A stretch of DNA of 64,000 bases from Natronoglycomyces albus (GTDB lineage: Bacteria > Actinomycetota > Actinomycetes > Mycobacteriales > Micromonosporaceae), in the NCBI RefSeq assembly GCF_016925535.1, contig NZ_CP070496.1, positions 3,100,001-3,164,000 on the forward strand, read 5' to 3'. The notes below the pieces were generated by a model. It was not told the origin of the DNA and did not search any database. It saw only the letters and a program-made list of their open reading frames with translations. The position numbers and the translations under genes are program-made. This document shows positions 8,405 through 16,459 of the stretch, one piece after another. Within the stretch, counting starts at the first letter, position 1, and every line of letters begins with the position of its first letter.

Positions 8405-9151
8405 ATGACCGCGACCACCCCAGCTCACTCGCCCGCTGAGCTGCACTTTTCGCAACAACTGCGCGAAGCGACGTGGGCCATACACCAAGGACTCGACCCC
8501 ACCACGACCGAACCCAAGCCCGAACAGGACCCACCCACCGAGCAGGGCAAGGGACTGTTCGACCGGCTATTCGATGGTTCCCTAAGCCAAGACGAATACG
8601 CGTTTTGGCACGCTCAGCAATACTTCATCTACCGCGAATTGGAAGCCGCCACCGAAATCTGGCGCAGCCATTCCACGGCAGGTCGTTTCGTCTTCGACGA
8701 ACTAATGCGTAAAACCGAACTAGTCGCAGACCTTCAATTCCTCATCGGGAACAATTGGCGTGAATCGATCACACCTTTGCCAAGCACACAGCAATACGTG
8801 CATCGGCTCTCCGAAGCGGCCCACCAATCACCATTGGTATTCATTGCGCACCACTACACTCGCTACATGGGCGACCTATCTGGCGGCCAGGCATTCAAAA
8901 AGGCCGCCATTCGCAACTATGGCTTCGAACGGGCTGGAGTCGGCTTTTACCATTTCGATCACATCAGCTCCCCGAAACGGTTCAAAGACGAATACCGGTC
9001 GCGTCTGGACGCGGCGGGCTGGAACTCTCAGGAGCGGCAAACCATCATCGACGAGGTCATCCTCGCCTACCAGCTCAACAGCCTCCTGATCTCAGAGCTG
9101 TCCCATCGAATCGACACCGAGCCCTCACCGAAGGGAGAGCGCCAGCGATGA
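8405..9151 (+). CDS. Heme oxygenase (biliverdin-producing)
   Basis: A 248-aa HmuO/HO-1-type enzyme that opens heme to biliverdin, CO and Fe(II), allowing heme to be used as an iron source. The proximal heme ligand is His27 in REATWAIHQ, and the distal helix motif GDLSGGQ is present near residue 158. Between the proximal helix and FDRLFDGSLS there is an extra Pro/Thr/Glu-rich stretch (about residues 29-46, rich in TTTEPKPEQDPP) that typical bacterial heme oxygenases lack. The start has an AAGGAG Shine-Dalgarno. An IdeR-type box lies just upstream, and the gene overlaps the DUF2470 gene by 4 nt, so the two form an iron-regulated operon. Confidence 0.94.
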   Translation: MTATTPAHSPAELHFSQQLREATWAIHQGLDPTTTEPKPEQDPPTEQGKGLFDRLFDGSLSQDEYAFWHAQQYFIYRELEAATEIWRSHSTAGRFVFDELMRKTELVADLQFLIGNNWRESITPLPSTQQYVHRLSEAAHQSPLVFIAHHYTRYMGDLSGGQAFKKAAIRNYGFERAGVGFYHFDHISSPKRFKDEYRSRLDAAGWNSQERQTIIDEVILAYQLNSLLISELSHRIDTEPSPKGERQR

Positions 9152-9462
9152 GTGCTTCGAACAACCCCTTTCCCCCCGACGTCATCGACGCAGTCCGCCG
9201 CCACATGAACGACGATCACGCTGCGGACACCTTGGTGATGTGCCGGGGCGTCGGCGGCCACCCAGACGCCACAGCAGCCGAAATGACCGGAATGGACGGT
9301 GAAGCTGGCATCTACCGCCTCACCCTTCCCGAAGGTGAAAAAACCATTCGTATCCCATGGGAACGTCCGTTGACACAACGAGCGGAAGTGCGCCCGGAAG
9401 TAGTCCGCATATACACCGAATCCTGCGCCATTTTGGGACTGGAGCCACCGACGTCACATTGA
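9148..9462 (+). CDS. DUF2470 heme-utilisation accessory protein
   Basis: A 104-aa protein whose start (ATGA) overlaps the heme oxygenase stop. It shows the DUF2470 pattern: an N-terminal helix with NDDHAADTLVMCRG, an acidic mid-region ending GIYRLTLPEG, and a C-terminal helix with RPEVVRIY. DUF2470 also forms the C-terminal part of HugZ-like heme oxygenases and related flavin-fold proteins, where it takes part in heme handling. Here it stands alone, so it may help a true heme oxygenase bind or receive heme, or process the product. The role is inferred from the operon. Confidence 0.85.
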   Translation: MSASNNPFPPDVIDAVRRHMNDDHAADTLVMCRGVGGHPDATAAEMTGMDGEAGIYRLTLPEGEKTIRIPWERPLTQRAEVRPEVVRIYTESCAILGLEPPTSH

Positions 9463-9518
9463 GCCGCTATTCAATCGGCTTATTCATCTGCCACCTCTGG
9501 GGGCACAAATAATCACGA

Positions 9519-9569
9519 CCGGGCAGTGGTCCCTCAACGCCCCCAACGCGAACCGGGGCCACTGCCCGG
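9519..9569. terminator. Hairpin after the heme oxygenase operon
   Basis: CCGGGCAGTGG (9519-9529) and CCACTGCCCGG (9559-9569) form perfect 11-bp arms around a 29-nt loop, 56 nt past the DUF2470 stop. There is no T-tract, so the terminator call rests on position. Confidence 0.55.
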
Positions 9570-9707
9570 GCTATCCCTACCCGAACCACCAGCGACCCAA
9601 GCGGTATCAATTGTTGGCCACCGAATTCGCCCCCAGTTACGCGAGAGGAACAGCACCCGACGCGGCTGTCCTCTAGCACTACGAAAACCCAGCCGAAGCC
9701 AACCACG

Positions 9708-9804
9708 CGGCTTATGCAAAAGTGCAGATTCAGGGCCGCAGGAGGCGAAGTTTACGCAGGTAAACGAGCTGACGAGAACGCTGAAAGTGCCTTTTGCATA
9801 AGCC
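9708..9804. repeat. Interspersed hairpin element, copy 1
   Basis: Perfect 14-bp terminal inverted repeats, GGCTTATGCAAAAG and CTTTTGCATAAGCC, bound an element of about 94-97 bp. Inside lie GTTTAC-GCAG-GTAAAC and GCC-GCAGGA-GGC mini-hairpins and TTCAG/CTGAA arms. The core GCCGCAGGAGGCG and surrounding bases recur near 59790. The element is between the DUF2470 and M23 genes and codes for nothing recognisable. Confidence 0.7.
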
Positions 9805-10059
9805 CCCACGTGGGCCCGTACAAACCCATGACACGCCAGGAGCGGGAAATATCGCTCGACCATCCCTAGCCGCGCTACAGTCCTGAAGTTGTTTCAGAAG
9901 GACTCTTGTCGTAGCACTGCGGTTATCGCCGCTGCCAGGACAACCGCGCCGCCGCTCTCCCCCAGCGACAATCACGCTGGCCCAACCCGACAACGGCGAT
10001 CCACGTCCGCCTCACATGAAGCGGCCACGCGCGGGAGTCCTCGTGTCCCGGAGGAACGG

Positions 10060-10890
10060 ATGGATGAATTTCCCAATCTGGACGTCGCACCCCTTCGTCG
10101 CCATGCTGCTCGCCCCCATCGACTTCGAGGGCAGCATCGCGCCAGCTGGACCGACGAGCTGGCCCCACTCCTCAACAACAATCAGCGTCGTTATGCCGCG
10201 GTCGTCAGTACTGCGGTCATAGGGGCCAGCGCGGTGGTACTGGGAAGTGCCGCCGCGCTTCCGGATTCACAACCTGGCCCCACTCAAGGCGATCTAGACA
10301 TCAGCTACCTGGTGAACGCAGCCGAACCGGGTGCCGACGTCGAAGGAGTGCGGTTTCCGGCCACAGCTGTCACCGGAAGCGACCACGAGCCCTCAACGAA
10401 CCGCGCCGAAACCGAACAACGGCCTCAGGCCGACCAGGATGGGGCCGAGGTGGAACCGAGCGATATCTCTCCCATCGCGATACAGCCCTCCCAAGTGCAA
10501 TGGACGTCCATGGTGGACGAGGTGCGCCTGACGTCGCTGTTCGGTCCCCGCTGGGGTCGTTCGCACAACGGGATCGATCTCGACGGAGTACGCGGAACTC
10601 CGATCTACGCCGTCTCTCCCGGAGTGGTCACGAAAGCCGGTTGGGCCGGAGGCTTCGGAAAATTGATTGTGATCGACCACGGTGACGGACACGAGACGTA
10701 CTACGCCCACGCCTCGGCGTTGCATGTAGCGGAAGGAGACGAAGTAGAAGCTGGTCAGCACATCATGGACATGGGAAATACCGGCTACTCATTCGGAGAC
10801 CACCTGCATTTCGAAATTCACATGGATGGACAGCCGGTCGACCCGCTACCACATCTGCGCCAACTCGGTTTGGACCTAGAATCCACGTGA
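10060..10890 (+). CDS. Membrane-anchored M23 (LytM-type) peptidase
   Basis: A 276-aa protein if started at ATG 10060, which has a GGAGG Shine-Dalgarno 5 nt upstream; longer upstream starts lack one. A basic cytoplasmic N-terminus is followed by a single membrane segment (about 45-68), an acidic linker and a C-terminal LytM/M23 domain. The zinc ligands are present: HNGIDLDG (HxxxD) and HLHFEIH (HxH), so it should be an active endopeptidase cutting peptidoglycan stem cross-links outside the membrane. Its place beside pcrA and chorismate mutase matches the Rv0948c-Rv0950c neighbourhood of M. tuberculosis. Confidence 0.9.
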   Translation: MDEFPNLDVAPLRRHAARPHRLRGQHRASWTDELAPLLNNNQRRYAAVVSTAVIGASAVVLGSAAALPDSQPGPTQGDLDISYLVNAAEPGADVEGVRFPATAVTGSDHEPSTNRAETEQRPQADQDGAEVEPSDISPIAIQPSQVQWTSMVDEVRLTSLFGPRWGRSHNGIDLDGVRGTPIYAVSPGVVTKAGWAGGFGKLIVIDHGDGHETYYAHASALHVAEGDEVEAGQHIMDMGNTGYSFGDHLHFEIHMDGQPVDPLPHLRQLGLDLEST

Positions 10891-10981
10891 TACCGCCCAG
10901 TCAACGCAACTGCGGGAACGCATCCGCCCCGGGGCCTCCCATGTGTACGGATCGCTCAACTTCGCCCGCTCCTGGGTGACC

Positions 10982-13378
10982 TCAGAGTTTACTGATCGGA
11001 GCCACCCGCAAAATGATCCACTTCGGCTCGCCCCCACCAAAGTCGATGCGCGCCTGCGCTCGAGGCCCGGAACCCTTGAGTTCAACGACATGCCCCAGAC
11101 CAAACTTGTCGTGCGACACCCGGTCCCCAATGTCAAGTGCCGGCACATCCGAGGGCTCCTTCATGACAATGGGTTGCCCGAAACTGGCCATGGTACGCGT
11201 CTTCACCCCCAACGCCGAGCTACCGATGCCCTTGGAAGCCGAAAGCGGGTCTGGCGAGTCCCACTCGATAAGTTCACCGGGGATTTCACGCAGGAACTGG
11301 CTAGGCGTGTAAAACTCGGGCCGCCCGAAAATCGTTCGCGTGCTCGCGCGGGTCAGATGCAGGTACTTGCGGGCACGGGTGAGCCCGACATAGGCGAGGC
11401 GACGTTCCTCCTCCAGTTCCTTCTGGTTGGCCTTACTGCGTTCATGCGGGAACATGCCTTCGTCAAGCCCGGCCAGGAACACGGCGTCGAATTCGAGCCC
11501 TTTGGCTGTGTGCAGGGTCATCAAAGTGACCACACCGCCTTCGTCCGCAGCGGTGGGCACTTGATCGGCGTCAGAAACCAACGCGACGTGTTCGAGGAAA
11601 CCGGCGACGGTCGGCTCGATCTCGCTGGAGTTCGCATCCAGTGCGGCCAGTTCATCCTCGCTCAAGGAATCGCGCTCGGCCGCGCTGGCCAGTTCGGCAT
11701 TGGCCAAAGTGCGTTCGGTGTATTCGTGGGCGACCGAAACCAATTCCTGTACGTTCTCGATCCGGCCTTCGTCGCGAGGGTCGCGGCTGTCGGCCAGCCC
11801 TTCGAGATAGCCGGTGTCGGCGATGATCTTCTCAAGCACTACTTCCGGTGGATGATCCGCCGCCAGAGCGGACGCCTCGGACAGCAAGGCGTTGAACTTC
11901 TGGATACTTCCCTTGGCCCGGGGGCTCACACCGATGGCCTCTTCGACGCGGCGCAGCGCGGCGGGGAAAGAGATGCTTTCCCGGTCGGCTAGGACGTCAA
12001 CACACGAGACCGCCTTGTCACCGATACCGCGCTTGGGAACGTTGATAACGCGCCGGGCGGCGACGGTGTCGTCTTCGTTGACGGTCAGCTTGAGATAGGC
12101 CAGCAGGTCGCGTACTTCCTTGCGTTCGTAAAAGCGCACTCCGCCGACGACCTTGTACGGTATGCCACGGCGTACGAACACCTCCTCGAACGCGCGGGAC
12201 TGGGCGTTGGTGCGGTAAAAGATCGCCATTTGCGAAAACGTCGCCTTACCGGAGTCGGTAAGGTCGTCAATCTGTTTGGCAATCCATCCGGCTTCATCGT
12301 GTTCGTTTTCGGCCGCGTAGCCGAGGATGCGGCTGCCGTCGTCCTGGGCAGTCCACAGGTTCTTTTCGCGTCCTCGGTCTCCGTTGTGCCGGATGACCTT
12401 GTTGGCGGCTTCGAGAATCGTCTGAGTCGATCGGTAGTTCTGTTCCAGCAGAATGCACTTGGCGTCCGGGAAGTCGCGTTCGAATTCCAGGATGTTGCGA
12501 ATCGTCGCGCCGCGGAAGGCGTAGATGGATTGGTCGGCGTCGCCGACCACACAGAGCTCGGCCGGTTCGACTTCTCCGCCGCTGTGGCCTACTAGCTCGC
12601 GAATGAGCATGTATTGGGCGTGGTTGGTGTCCTGGTACTCGTCGACGAGGACGTGTCGGAAGCGACGCCGATAGAACTGGGCCACGGCGGGGAAGGCACG
12701 GAAAAGGTGGACGGTCTCGACAATGAGGTCATCGAAGTCGACAGCTTCGGCTTGGCGCAGCCGCTGTTGGTATTGCGAATAGATATCGGCCACGAGCGTC
12801 GCCTTGGCGCCGTCTGCTTTGGCGATTGCCTGTTCGGGGTCGATCAGCTCGTTTTTGAGGTTGGAGATCTCGGCGGCCAGCCAGCGAGGGCTGTTCTTTT
12901 TCGCGTCGAGGCCCGCGTCCTTCACGATCTGGCTGAGCAGGCGGCGCGCGTCGTCGGAGTCGTAGATGGTGAAGTTGGTCTTCCAGCCCAAGTGGGCGGC
13001 CTCCCGCCGGAGGATACGCACGCAAGCGGAGTGGAATGTGGACACCCACATGACGCGAGAGCGGGGGCCAACCAGCGTTTCCACTCGTTCGCGCATTTCG
13101 GCGGCGGCTTTATTGGTGAAGGTGATGGCGAGTATTTCGCCCGGGTGGGCGTGACGCTCGTCGAGAAGGTAGGCGATGCGGTGGGTCAGAACCCGAGTCT
13201 TGCCCGAACCGGCGCCAGCCACGATCAAAAGCGGTGAGCCCGCGTGGGTGACGGCTTGGCGTTGGGGCTCGTTTAGCCCCTCTAGCAGGGCGTGGGGCCC
13301 GCTGCCGGGTGCGCCATCGGCGAACCTTGTCCGTGCGGTGTGGTCTGGTCCAGCGTCGAATTCAAGCCCAAAAGTCAT
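10982..13378 (-). CDS. pcrA: ATP-dependent DNA helicase PcrA/UvrD
   Basis: A 798-aa superfamily 1A 3'-5' helicase if started at ATG 13376-13378 (MTFGLEFD, with AAGGG upstream); an upstream GTG-started extension of 48 residues looks spurious. All core motifs are visible: Walker A GAGSGKTR, the Walker B region HVLVDEYQDTNHAQYML, GDADQSIYAFRGA, QNYRSTQTIL, the late motif VVTLMTLHTAKGLEFDAVF, and EERRLAYVGLTRARKYL. The C-terminal Tudor-like tail (GDRVSHDKFGLG, then VVELKG) is also present. It acts in nucleotide excision repair, replication restart and removal of RNA polymerase. It lies between M23 peptidase and chorismate mutase genes, a conserved actinobacterial arrangement. Confidence 0.95.
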   Translation of the reverse strand: MTFGLEFDAGPDHTARTRFADGAPGSGPHALLEGLNEPQRQAVTHAGSPLLIVAGAGSGKTRVLTHRIAYLLDERHAHPGEILAITFTNKAAAEMRERVETLVGPRSRVMWVSTFHSACVRILRREAAHLGWKTNFTIYDSDDARRLLSQIVKDAGLDAKKNSPRWLAAEISNLKNELIDPEQAIAKADGAKATLVADIYSQYQQRLRQAEAVDFDDLIVETVHLFRAFPAVAQFYRRRFRHVLVDEYQDTNHAQYMLIRELVGHSGGEVEPAELCVVGDADQSIYAFRGATIRNILEFERDFPDAKCILLEQNYRSTQTILEAANKVIRHNGDRGREKNLWTAQDDGSRILGYAAENEHDEAGWIAKQIDDLTDSGKATFSQMAIFYRTNAQSRAFEEVFVRRGIPYKVVGGVRFYERKEVRDLLAYLKLTVNEDDTVAARRVINVPKRGIGDKAVSCVDVLADRESISFPAALRRVEEAIGVSPRAKGSIQKFNALLSEASALAADHPPEVVLEKIIADTGYLEGLADSRDPRDEGRIENVQELVSVAHEYTERTLANAELASAAERDSLSEDELAALDANSSEIEPTVAGFLEHVALVSDADQVPTAADEGGVVTLMTLHTAKGLEFDAVFLAGLDEGMFPHERSKANQKELEEERRLAYVGLTRARKYLHLTRASTRTIFGRPEFYTPSQFLREIPGELIEWDSPDPLSASKGIGSSALGVKTRTMASFGQPIVMKEPSDVPALDIGDRVSHDKFGLGHVVELKGSGPRAQARIDFGGGEPKWIILRVAPISKL

Positions 13379-13564
13379 AGCCCTTCGATTATGCCCGGTG
13401 CCGGTGACCTTATTCGTTTGGCATGCCCGATGCGAGCGCGACTGTGGCCACCGGCGTTGGTGGGATGGCCGTGACTCAAGGCCGTGCCTGCGCCCAGCGT
13501 GCTGTATGGCGCAGGCTCTCAACGTCGTCGGCTGGACCTGGACTTGGCTGGCGCGGCTCCTGGT

Positions 13565-13870
13565 CTAGAGCGGTCCGCGCCCGGCGCGCAGCAGCAGCAT
13601 GGCCACTTGGGAGCCGTCTTCGCCCAAAGCGGTGCGGAATTTCGACATGATGGCGCGTTCGCGGTCAAGCACGAGGCGGGTTCCGCCTGAGGCCATGCGG
13701 AGCTGGCCGATGCGCTTGGAAAGTTCGGCCCGCCGGTTCCACATCTCGATGAGTTGGGTGTCGAGGGTGTCGATTTCCTCGCGCAGATTGTCCAGTTCGG
13801 CGGCGGCGTCCCCCGGAGAGATTCCGGCGGGGTTGGTCGACTCAGATGCGGTGGATGTCGCGGTGCTCAC
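13565..13870 (-). CDS. aroQ: Chorismate mutase (AroQ-delta type)
   Basis: A 101-aa protein, GTG start at 13868-13870 with GGGAG 10 nt upstream. The segment LREEIDTLDTQLIEMWNRR with the later RMASGGTRLV block and a C-terminal LLLRAGRGPL is very close in pattern to the cytoplasmic chorismate mutase of M. tuberculosis (Rv0948c). It converts chorismate to prephenate for Phe and Tyr synthesis. The short enzyme class is normally activated by complex formation with DAHP synthase, which is not in the window. Between promoter and gene lies a complete attenuator: a leader peptide rich in Phe and Tyr codons and a terminator with a T-tract. Expression should therefore rise when charged tRNA-Phe or tRNA-Tyr is scarce. 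Confidence 0.93.
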   Translation of the reverse strand: MSTATSTASESTNPAGISPGDAAAELDNLREEIDTLDTQLIEMWNRRAELSKRIGQLRMASGGTRLVLDRERAIMSKFRTALGEDGSQVAMLLLRAGRGPL

Positions 13871-13931
13871 GGCTGTTCTCCCAATGGTGTGGTGGTTCGT
13901 TCCCCTCTGGTCAGCCCGTGGCATAGAAAAA

Positions 13932-13954
13932 GCCCCAGGCTTGGCGCCCGGGGC
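13932..13954 (-). terminator. Attenuator terminator before chorismate mutase
   Basis: On the minus strand GCCCCGGGC pairs with GCCTGGGGC (one G-U) around a 5-nt loop and is followed at once by TTTTTC, an intrinsic terminator 60 nt upstream of the aroQ start codon. Its 5' arm (CCCCGG) can instead pair with CCGGG of the leader, in an antiterminator that also uses GTAGGTC/GACCTAC. Confidence 0.8.
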
Positions 13955-13968
13955 AGTAGGTCTGGAGG

Positions 13969-14034
13969 CTAGCGCGACCTACGGCCCGGACGTCCGGTGC
14001 CGTAGTAAAAGTAAAATCGCGCGGTTAGCTTCAC
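13969..14034 (-). CDS. Phe/Tyr attenuation leader peptide (21 aa)
   Basis: A GTG-started ORF (14032-14034) encoding a peptide with the run FYFYY at residues 7-11 (codons TTT TAC TTT TAC TAC), ending TAG at 13969-13971. There is no Shine-Dalgarno; a -10 hexamer CATACT ends 7 nt before the GTG, so the mRNA is probably leaderless. Downstream, CTACGGC, which overlaps the Tyr-Gly codons, pairs with GCCGTAG (hairpin 1:2). GTAGGTC with CCGGG can pair instead with GACCTAC and CCCGG (antiterminator 2:3), and the last segment forms the terminator 3:4. A ribosome stalled at the Phe/Tyr codons would cover strand 1 and favour antitermination. Confidence 0.82.
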   Translation of the reverse strand: MKLTARFYFYYGTGRPGRRSR

Positions 14035-14041
14035 GGGGTTA

Positions 14042-14069
14042 AGTATGCCATAGATTCGTCTTGGCGCAA
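14042..14069 (-). promoter_or_regulatory. Promoter of the leader peptide and aroQ
   Basis: Minus-strand TTGCGC (14064-14069), a 16-bp spacer and CATACT (14042-14047) form a plausible housekeeping promoter. The leader GTG is 7 nt past the -10, which predicts transcription starting at the start codon itself. Confidence 0.6.
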
Positions 14070-14164
14070 GCACCTGGTGGGCCGAGACACAACATTTTGT
14101 TAATTCAGTGGCTTCCACGCAGTGGGAGACTAGGCAATATGTCAACTCAACGAGTCCGAGAATG

Positions 14165-14244
14165 CAGATTGGCGAGACGAACGCGAAGCGTTTGTCTCGC
14201 CAATCTGGCGCTGCGGGCTAACCGGTGGGGTCTGAGCCCGCAGC
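14165..14244. terminator. Strong hairpins after the first thioester gene
   Basis: CAGATTGGCGAGACGAACGC (14165-14184) pairs with 14188-14207 over 20 bp with one mismatch and a 3-nt loop. A second pair, GCTGCGGGCT (14210-14219) and AGCCCGCAGC (14235-14244), is adjacent. They lie 70-150 nt downstream of the minus-strand LPXTG gene and upstream of the aroQ promoter, so they should insulate the two units. Confidence 0.7.
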
Positions 14245-14314
14245 AATCGCGATATGTTCGGCGACCGCCCACGAGGCGGAAATGCCGTGTTATGGCTGGG
14301 CGGTGCCTAATTGT

Positions 14315-15436
14315 TTAGGCGTCGCCCCAGCTGGCAGCGGCCTTGCGGCGGCGCAGCATCACCATGGCGATCGCACCGGCGGCGAGCAGAGCCGCACCGG
14401 AGGTGGCCGCGATGGTCAGGCTGGTACCGGTGACGGGCAGCTTGGGAGCGGGCTCCTCCGGGGTCACTTCGAGTTCGAACTTGAACTCTTCGGAAACATC
14501 CTTTTGAACCGGCTCAGCCAGGATCAGCTTTTGACTGCGGGGTTCGTCACTCATGGTGCTAAACCCGCCATTGACGTGTTCCCAGTGGGGTTCCGGGTGG
14601 AAGGCGCGACCGATGGGGGTCACGAGCTTTCCCTCACCGCTGAGCTTGACGAGCTCGACACCTTCGTCGACCTGGATGTAGAACTGGTCGCCGTTGTACA
14701 GCGTCGTGGTCTCCTCGCCCTCGGAGTTGAGGATGACGCCGCCTTCGATTTCGAAGGTGATCTCACCGGAGTTGGTGTTGAGCTGGAACGGGCCGGCAAT
14801 GTCGCCGTCCAGTTCGTCAGACTCACGCAGGTCTTCGATCTCCAGGAAGAGTTCCGAAGGGGGCTCTGGGAGGTCTTCGGCGTTCTCAACCAGGTAGTTG
14901 TAGACCGCGAAGACGTAGGCGCTCTCTTCGTCACTACCGTTGACGACCGCGTCCTGGTGGAGACGGAAACCGTCGGTGAAGTGCCAGATGGCGGCCTGGG
15001 TGCCCTTGTAGGCATTAACCTGGTTTTCCCGTTCCGTCCAGTCGCCGAGCTCGACGTCAGCGGCTTCGCCTAGGGCGACAGCATCGACATTGGGGTAACC
15101 GTTGTGCAGGATCCACAGGACCTTGCCCAGTTCGTCGACCCCGACCTCTTCCCAGCTCTGCTCGTACTGCCAGTACTTGGTCTCAAGGCCGGTACCGATG
15201 TCGATGCAGTAAATGACGTGCTCGTCGTCGCTGCCTTCGAGAGTGAAGGTTAGGTAGGAGCTCCGACCGTTGTCGTTGTCATCGCCAGTGGCGCTCTTTA
15301 GATTAACGCGCTCATGGGTTTCGACACTGCCCCGAGCCTTGTCATCGTGGTCATCAGCAATCGCCACCCCGGAAGATCCGAGGGCAAGCGCGGTACCGGC
15401 AACTGCCGCTACCGCGAACTTTAGTGATTTCTTCAT
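14315..15436 (-). CDS. LPXTG-anchored thioester-domain surface protein 1
   Basis: A 373-aa secreted protein: signal peptide (about 1-27, ending VAIA), a thioester (TQXA-type) domain and a sortase signal LPVTG at 333-337, followed by a hydrophobic segment and an RRRK tail. The thioester pair is recognisable: Cys77 in VIYCIDIG and Gln147 in GTQAAIWHF; in this family the two side chains join as a reactive thioester that can bond covalently to host or surface amines. It is likely a cell-wall-anchored adhesin. A paralogue is encoded just upstream on the same strand, but each gene has its own hairpin terminator. No sortase gene is in the window. The protein is strongly acidic, which suits an extracellular role. 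Confidence 0.92.
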   Translation of the reverse strand: MKKSLKFAVAAVAGTALALGSSGVAIADDHDDKARGSVETHERVNLKSATGDDNDNGRSSYLTFTLEGSDDEHVIYCIDIGTGLETKYWQYEQSWEEVGVDELGKVLWILHNGYPNVDAVALGEAADVELGDWTERENQVNAYKGTQAAIWHFTDGFRLHQDAVVNGSDEESAYVFAVYNYLVENAEDLPEPPSELFLEIEDLRESDELDGDIAGPFQLNTNSGEITFEIEGGVILNSEGEETTTLYNGDQFYIQVDEGVELVKLSGEGKLVTPIGRAFHPEPHWEHVNGGFSTMSDEPRSQKLILAEPVQKDVSEEFKFELEVTPEEPAPKLPVTGTSLTIAATSGAALLAAGAIAMVMLRRRKAAASWGDA

Positions 15437-16200
15437 GGAATAAAGCCGTCCCTAAGGAGATTTAGAGGGATTGACGTGTTTGCTCTACAGGAAGACACGT
15501 TACTCAGCCGCAAATGGTTGCGGTCGAGCACTGAGTTTCCATGAGCAGTCGCCAAGCTGGGATTTCGTTGTCGCGCAGGCAAGTTGATCTCCACGCCCCA
15601 GCGCAGACCGGGGGTAACAATTTGGCCACAAAGCCAACCCGGTGGCCACACTGGTTCACAGCGGTATCGATTATCTCAAAGCTTGCGACTGTGCGACGGG
15701 TTCAACCCATTGCCACAAGCGTGCTGTGGGGCTTAGCAAGCGTGACTTGACTGCGTTTTCGCTGTTCAATTGGGCTTGGAACTGCGTGCTCTTTCTTCTC
15801 GCAGTGGCGTCATCTTAGCGCGAGGCCTGATATCGCTTCGCGGTGCACGACTGGTGTCGCATTGTTTCCGCGACCCGCCCCAGTCGCGAAAACTCCACCC
15901 AGGTGTGGAATCACTCGCATATGGACGATCACGTGGTGCGGTTCACGAGGTGGCATCACGAATATTCCCAACCCCATGCCATTGCCCCATGGCAATGACG
16001 CTCAGTGTCGACGGTGTCTCCATGGATGGGTTCCGCCTGGGCCGTGGCGACTGCGCCTCTTCAGGCACCACGTTGGGGGCTAACCGAAAGTCTCCGGTTA
16101 GCCCCCAACGCCAGTTCGTCCTCTGCGGCAGAAATCGATGAGGAGGACATTCCACATTCAGTTCTCGGTTCTGTTTCGCCAGCGGGGCGAACACAAAAAG
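15437..16200. other. Intergenic region between the thioester genes
   Basis: About 760 bp with no credible coding frame. It contains the promoter region of thioester gene 1 at its left end and a perfect 16-bp inverted repeat (16071-16110) near its right. The short ORFs here lack ribosome sites and family resemblance. Confidence 0.5.
16071..16110. terminator. 16-bp perfect hairpin
   Basis: CGTTGGGGGCTAACCG (16071-16086) and CGGTTAGCCCCCAACG (16095-16110) are exact complements around an 8-nt loop. No T-tract follows on either strand. It may be a second terminator for thioester gene 2. Confidence 0.6.
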
Positions 16201-16245
16201 ATGTTCGGTTGACAGGTCGGTAACCGTGACCTGTCAACCGAACAT
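16201..16245 (-). terminator. Terminator of thioester gene 2
   Basis: ATGTTCGGTTGACAGGTC (16201-16218) and GACCTGTCAACCGAACAT (16228-16245) are perfect 18-bp arms with a 9-nt loop. On the minus strand the stem is followed by CTTTTTGT, so it should terminate transcripts of the gene ending at 16460. Confidence 0.85.
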
Positions 16246-16459
16246 TGTGGCCCCTGACCGAGACAGCACCATCTCGGCCGACCTACTGCACCTACTCTTG
16301 CATCCGGGTCACGCACACGGCCCTCGCCTCGGCGGCCAGAACTTCACCCGCGTGGATAGTCGGGTCAGCGAAGTGGCTCGGGTATCTCCTATGGGTTGGG
16401 CGACAACCGTATGCGCGGGGCCTTCACCTGAGAATCAGGCTTTGGCGGCGTGGAAGCCG

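Noticed and set aside
10943-11992. 349-codon plus-strand ORF
   Set aside because: Antisense to pcrA, with no start signal and no recognisable domain.
15770-16141. 123-codon plus-strand ORF between the thioester genes
   Set aside because: No ribosome site or -10 spacing, irregular composition, and it runs through the 16071-16110 terminator-like hairpin.
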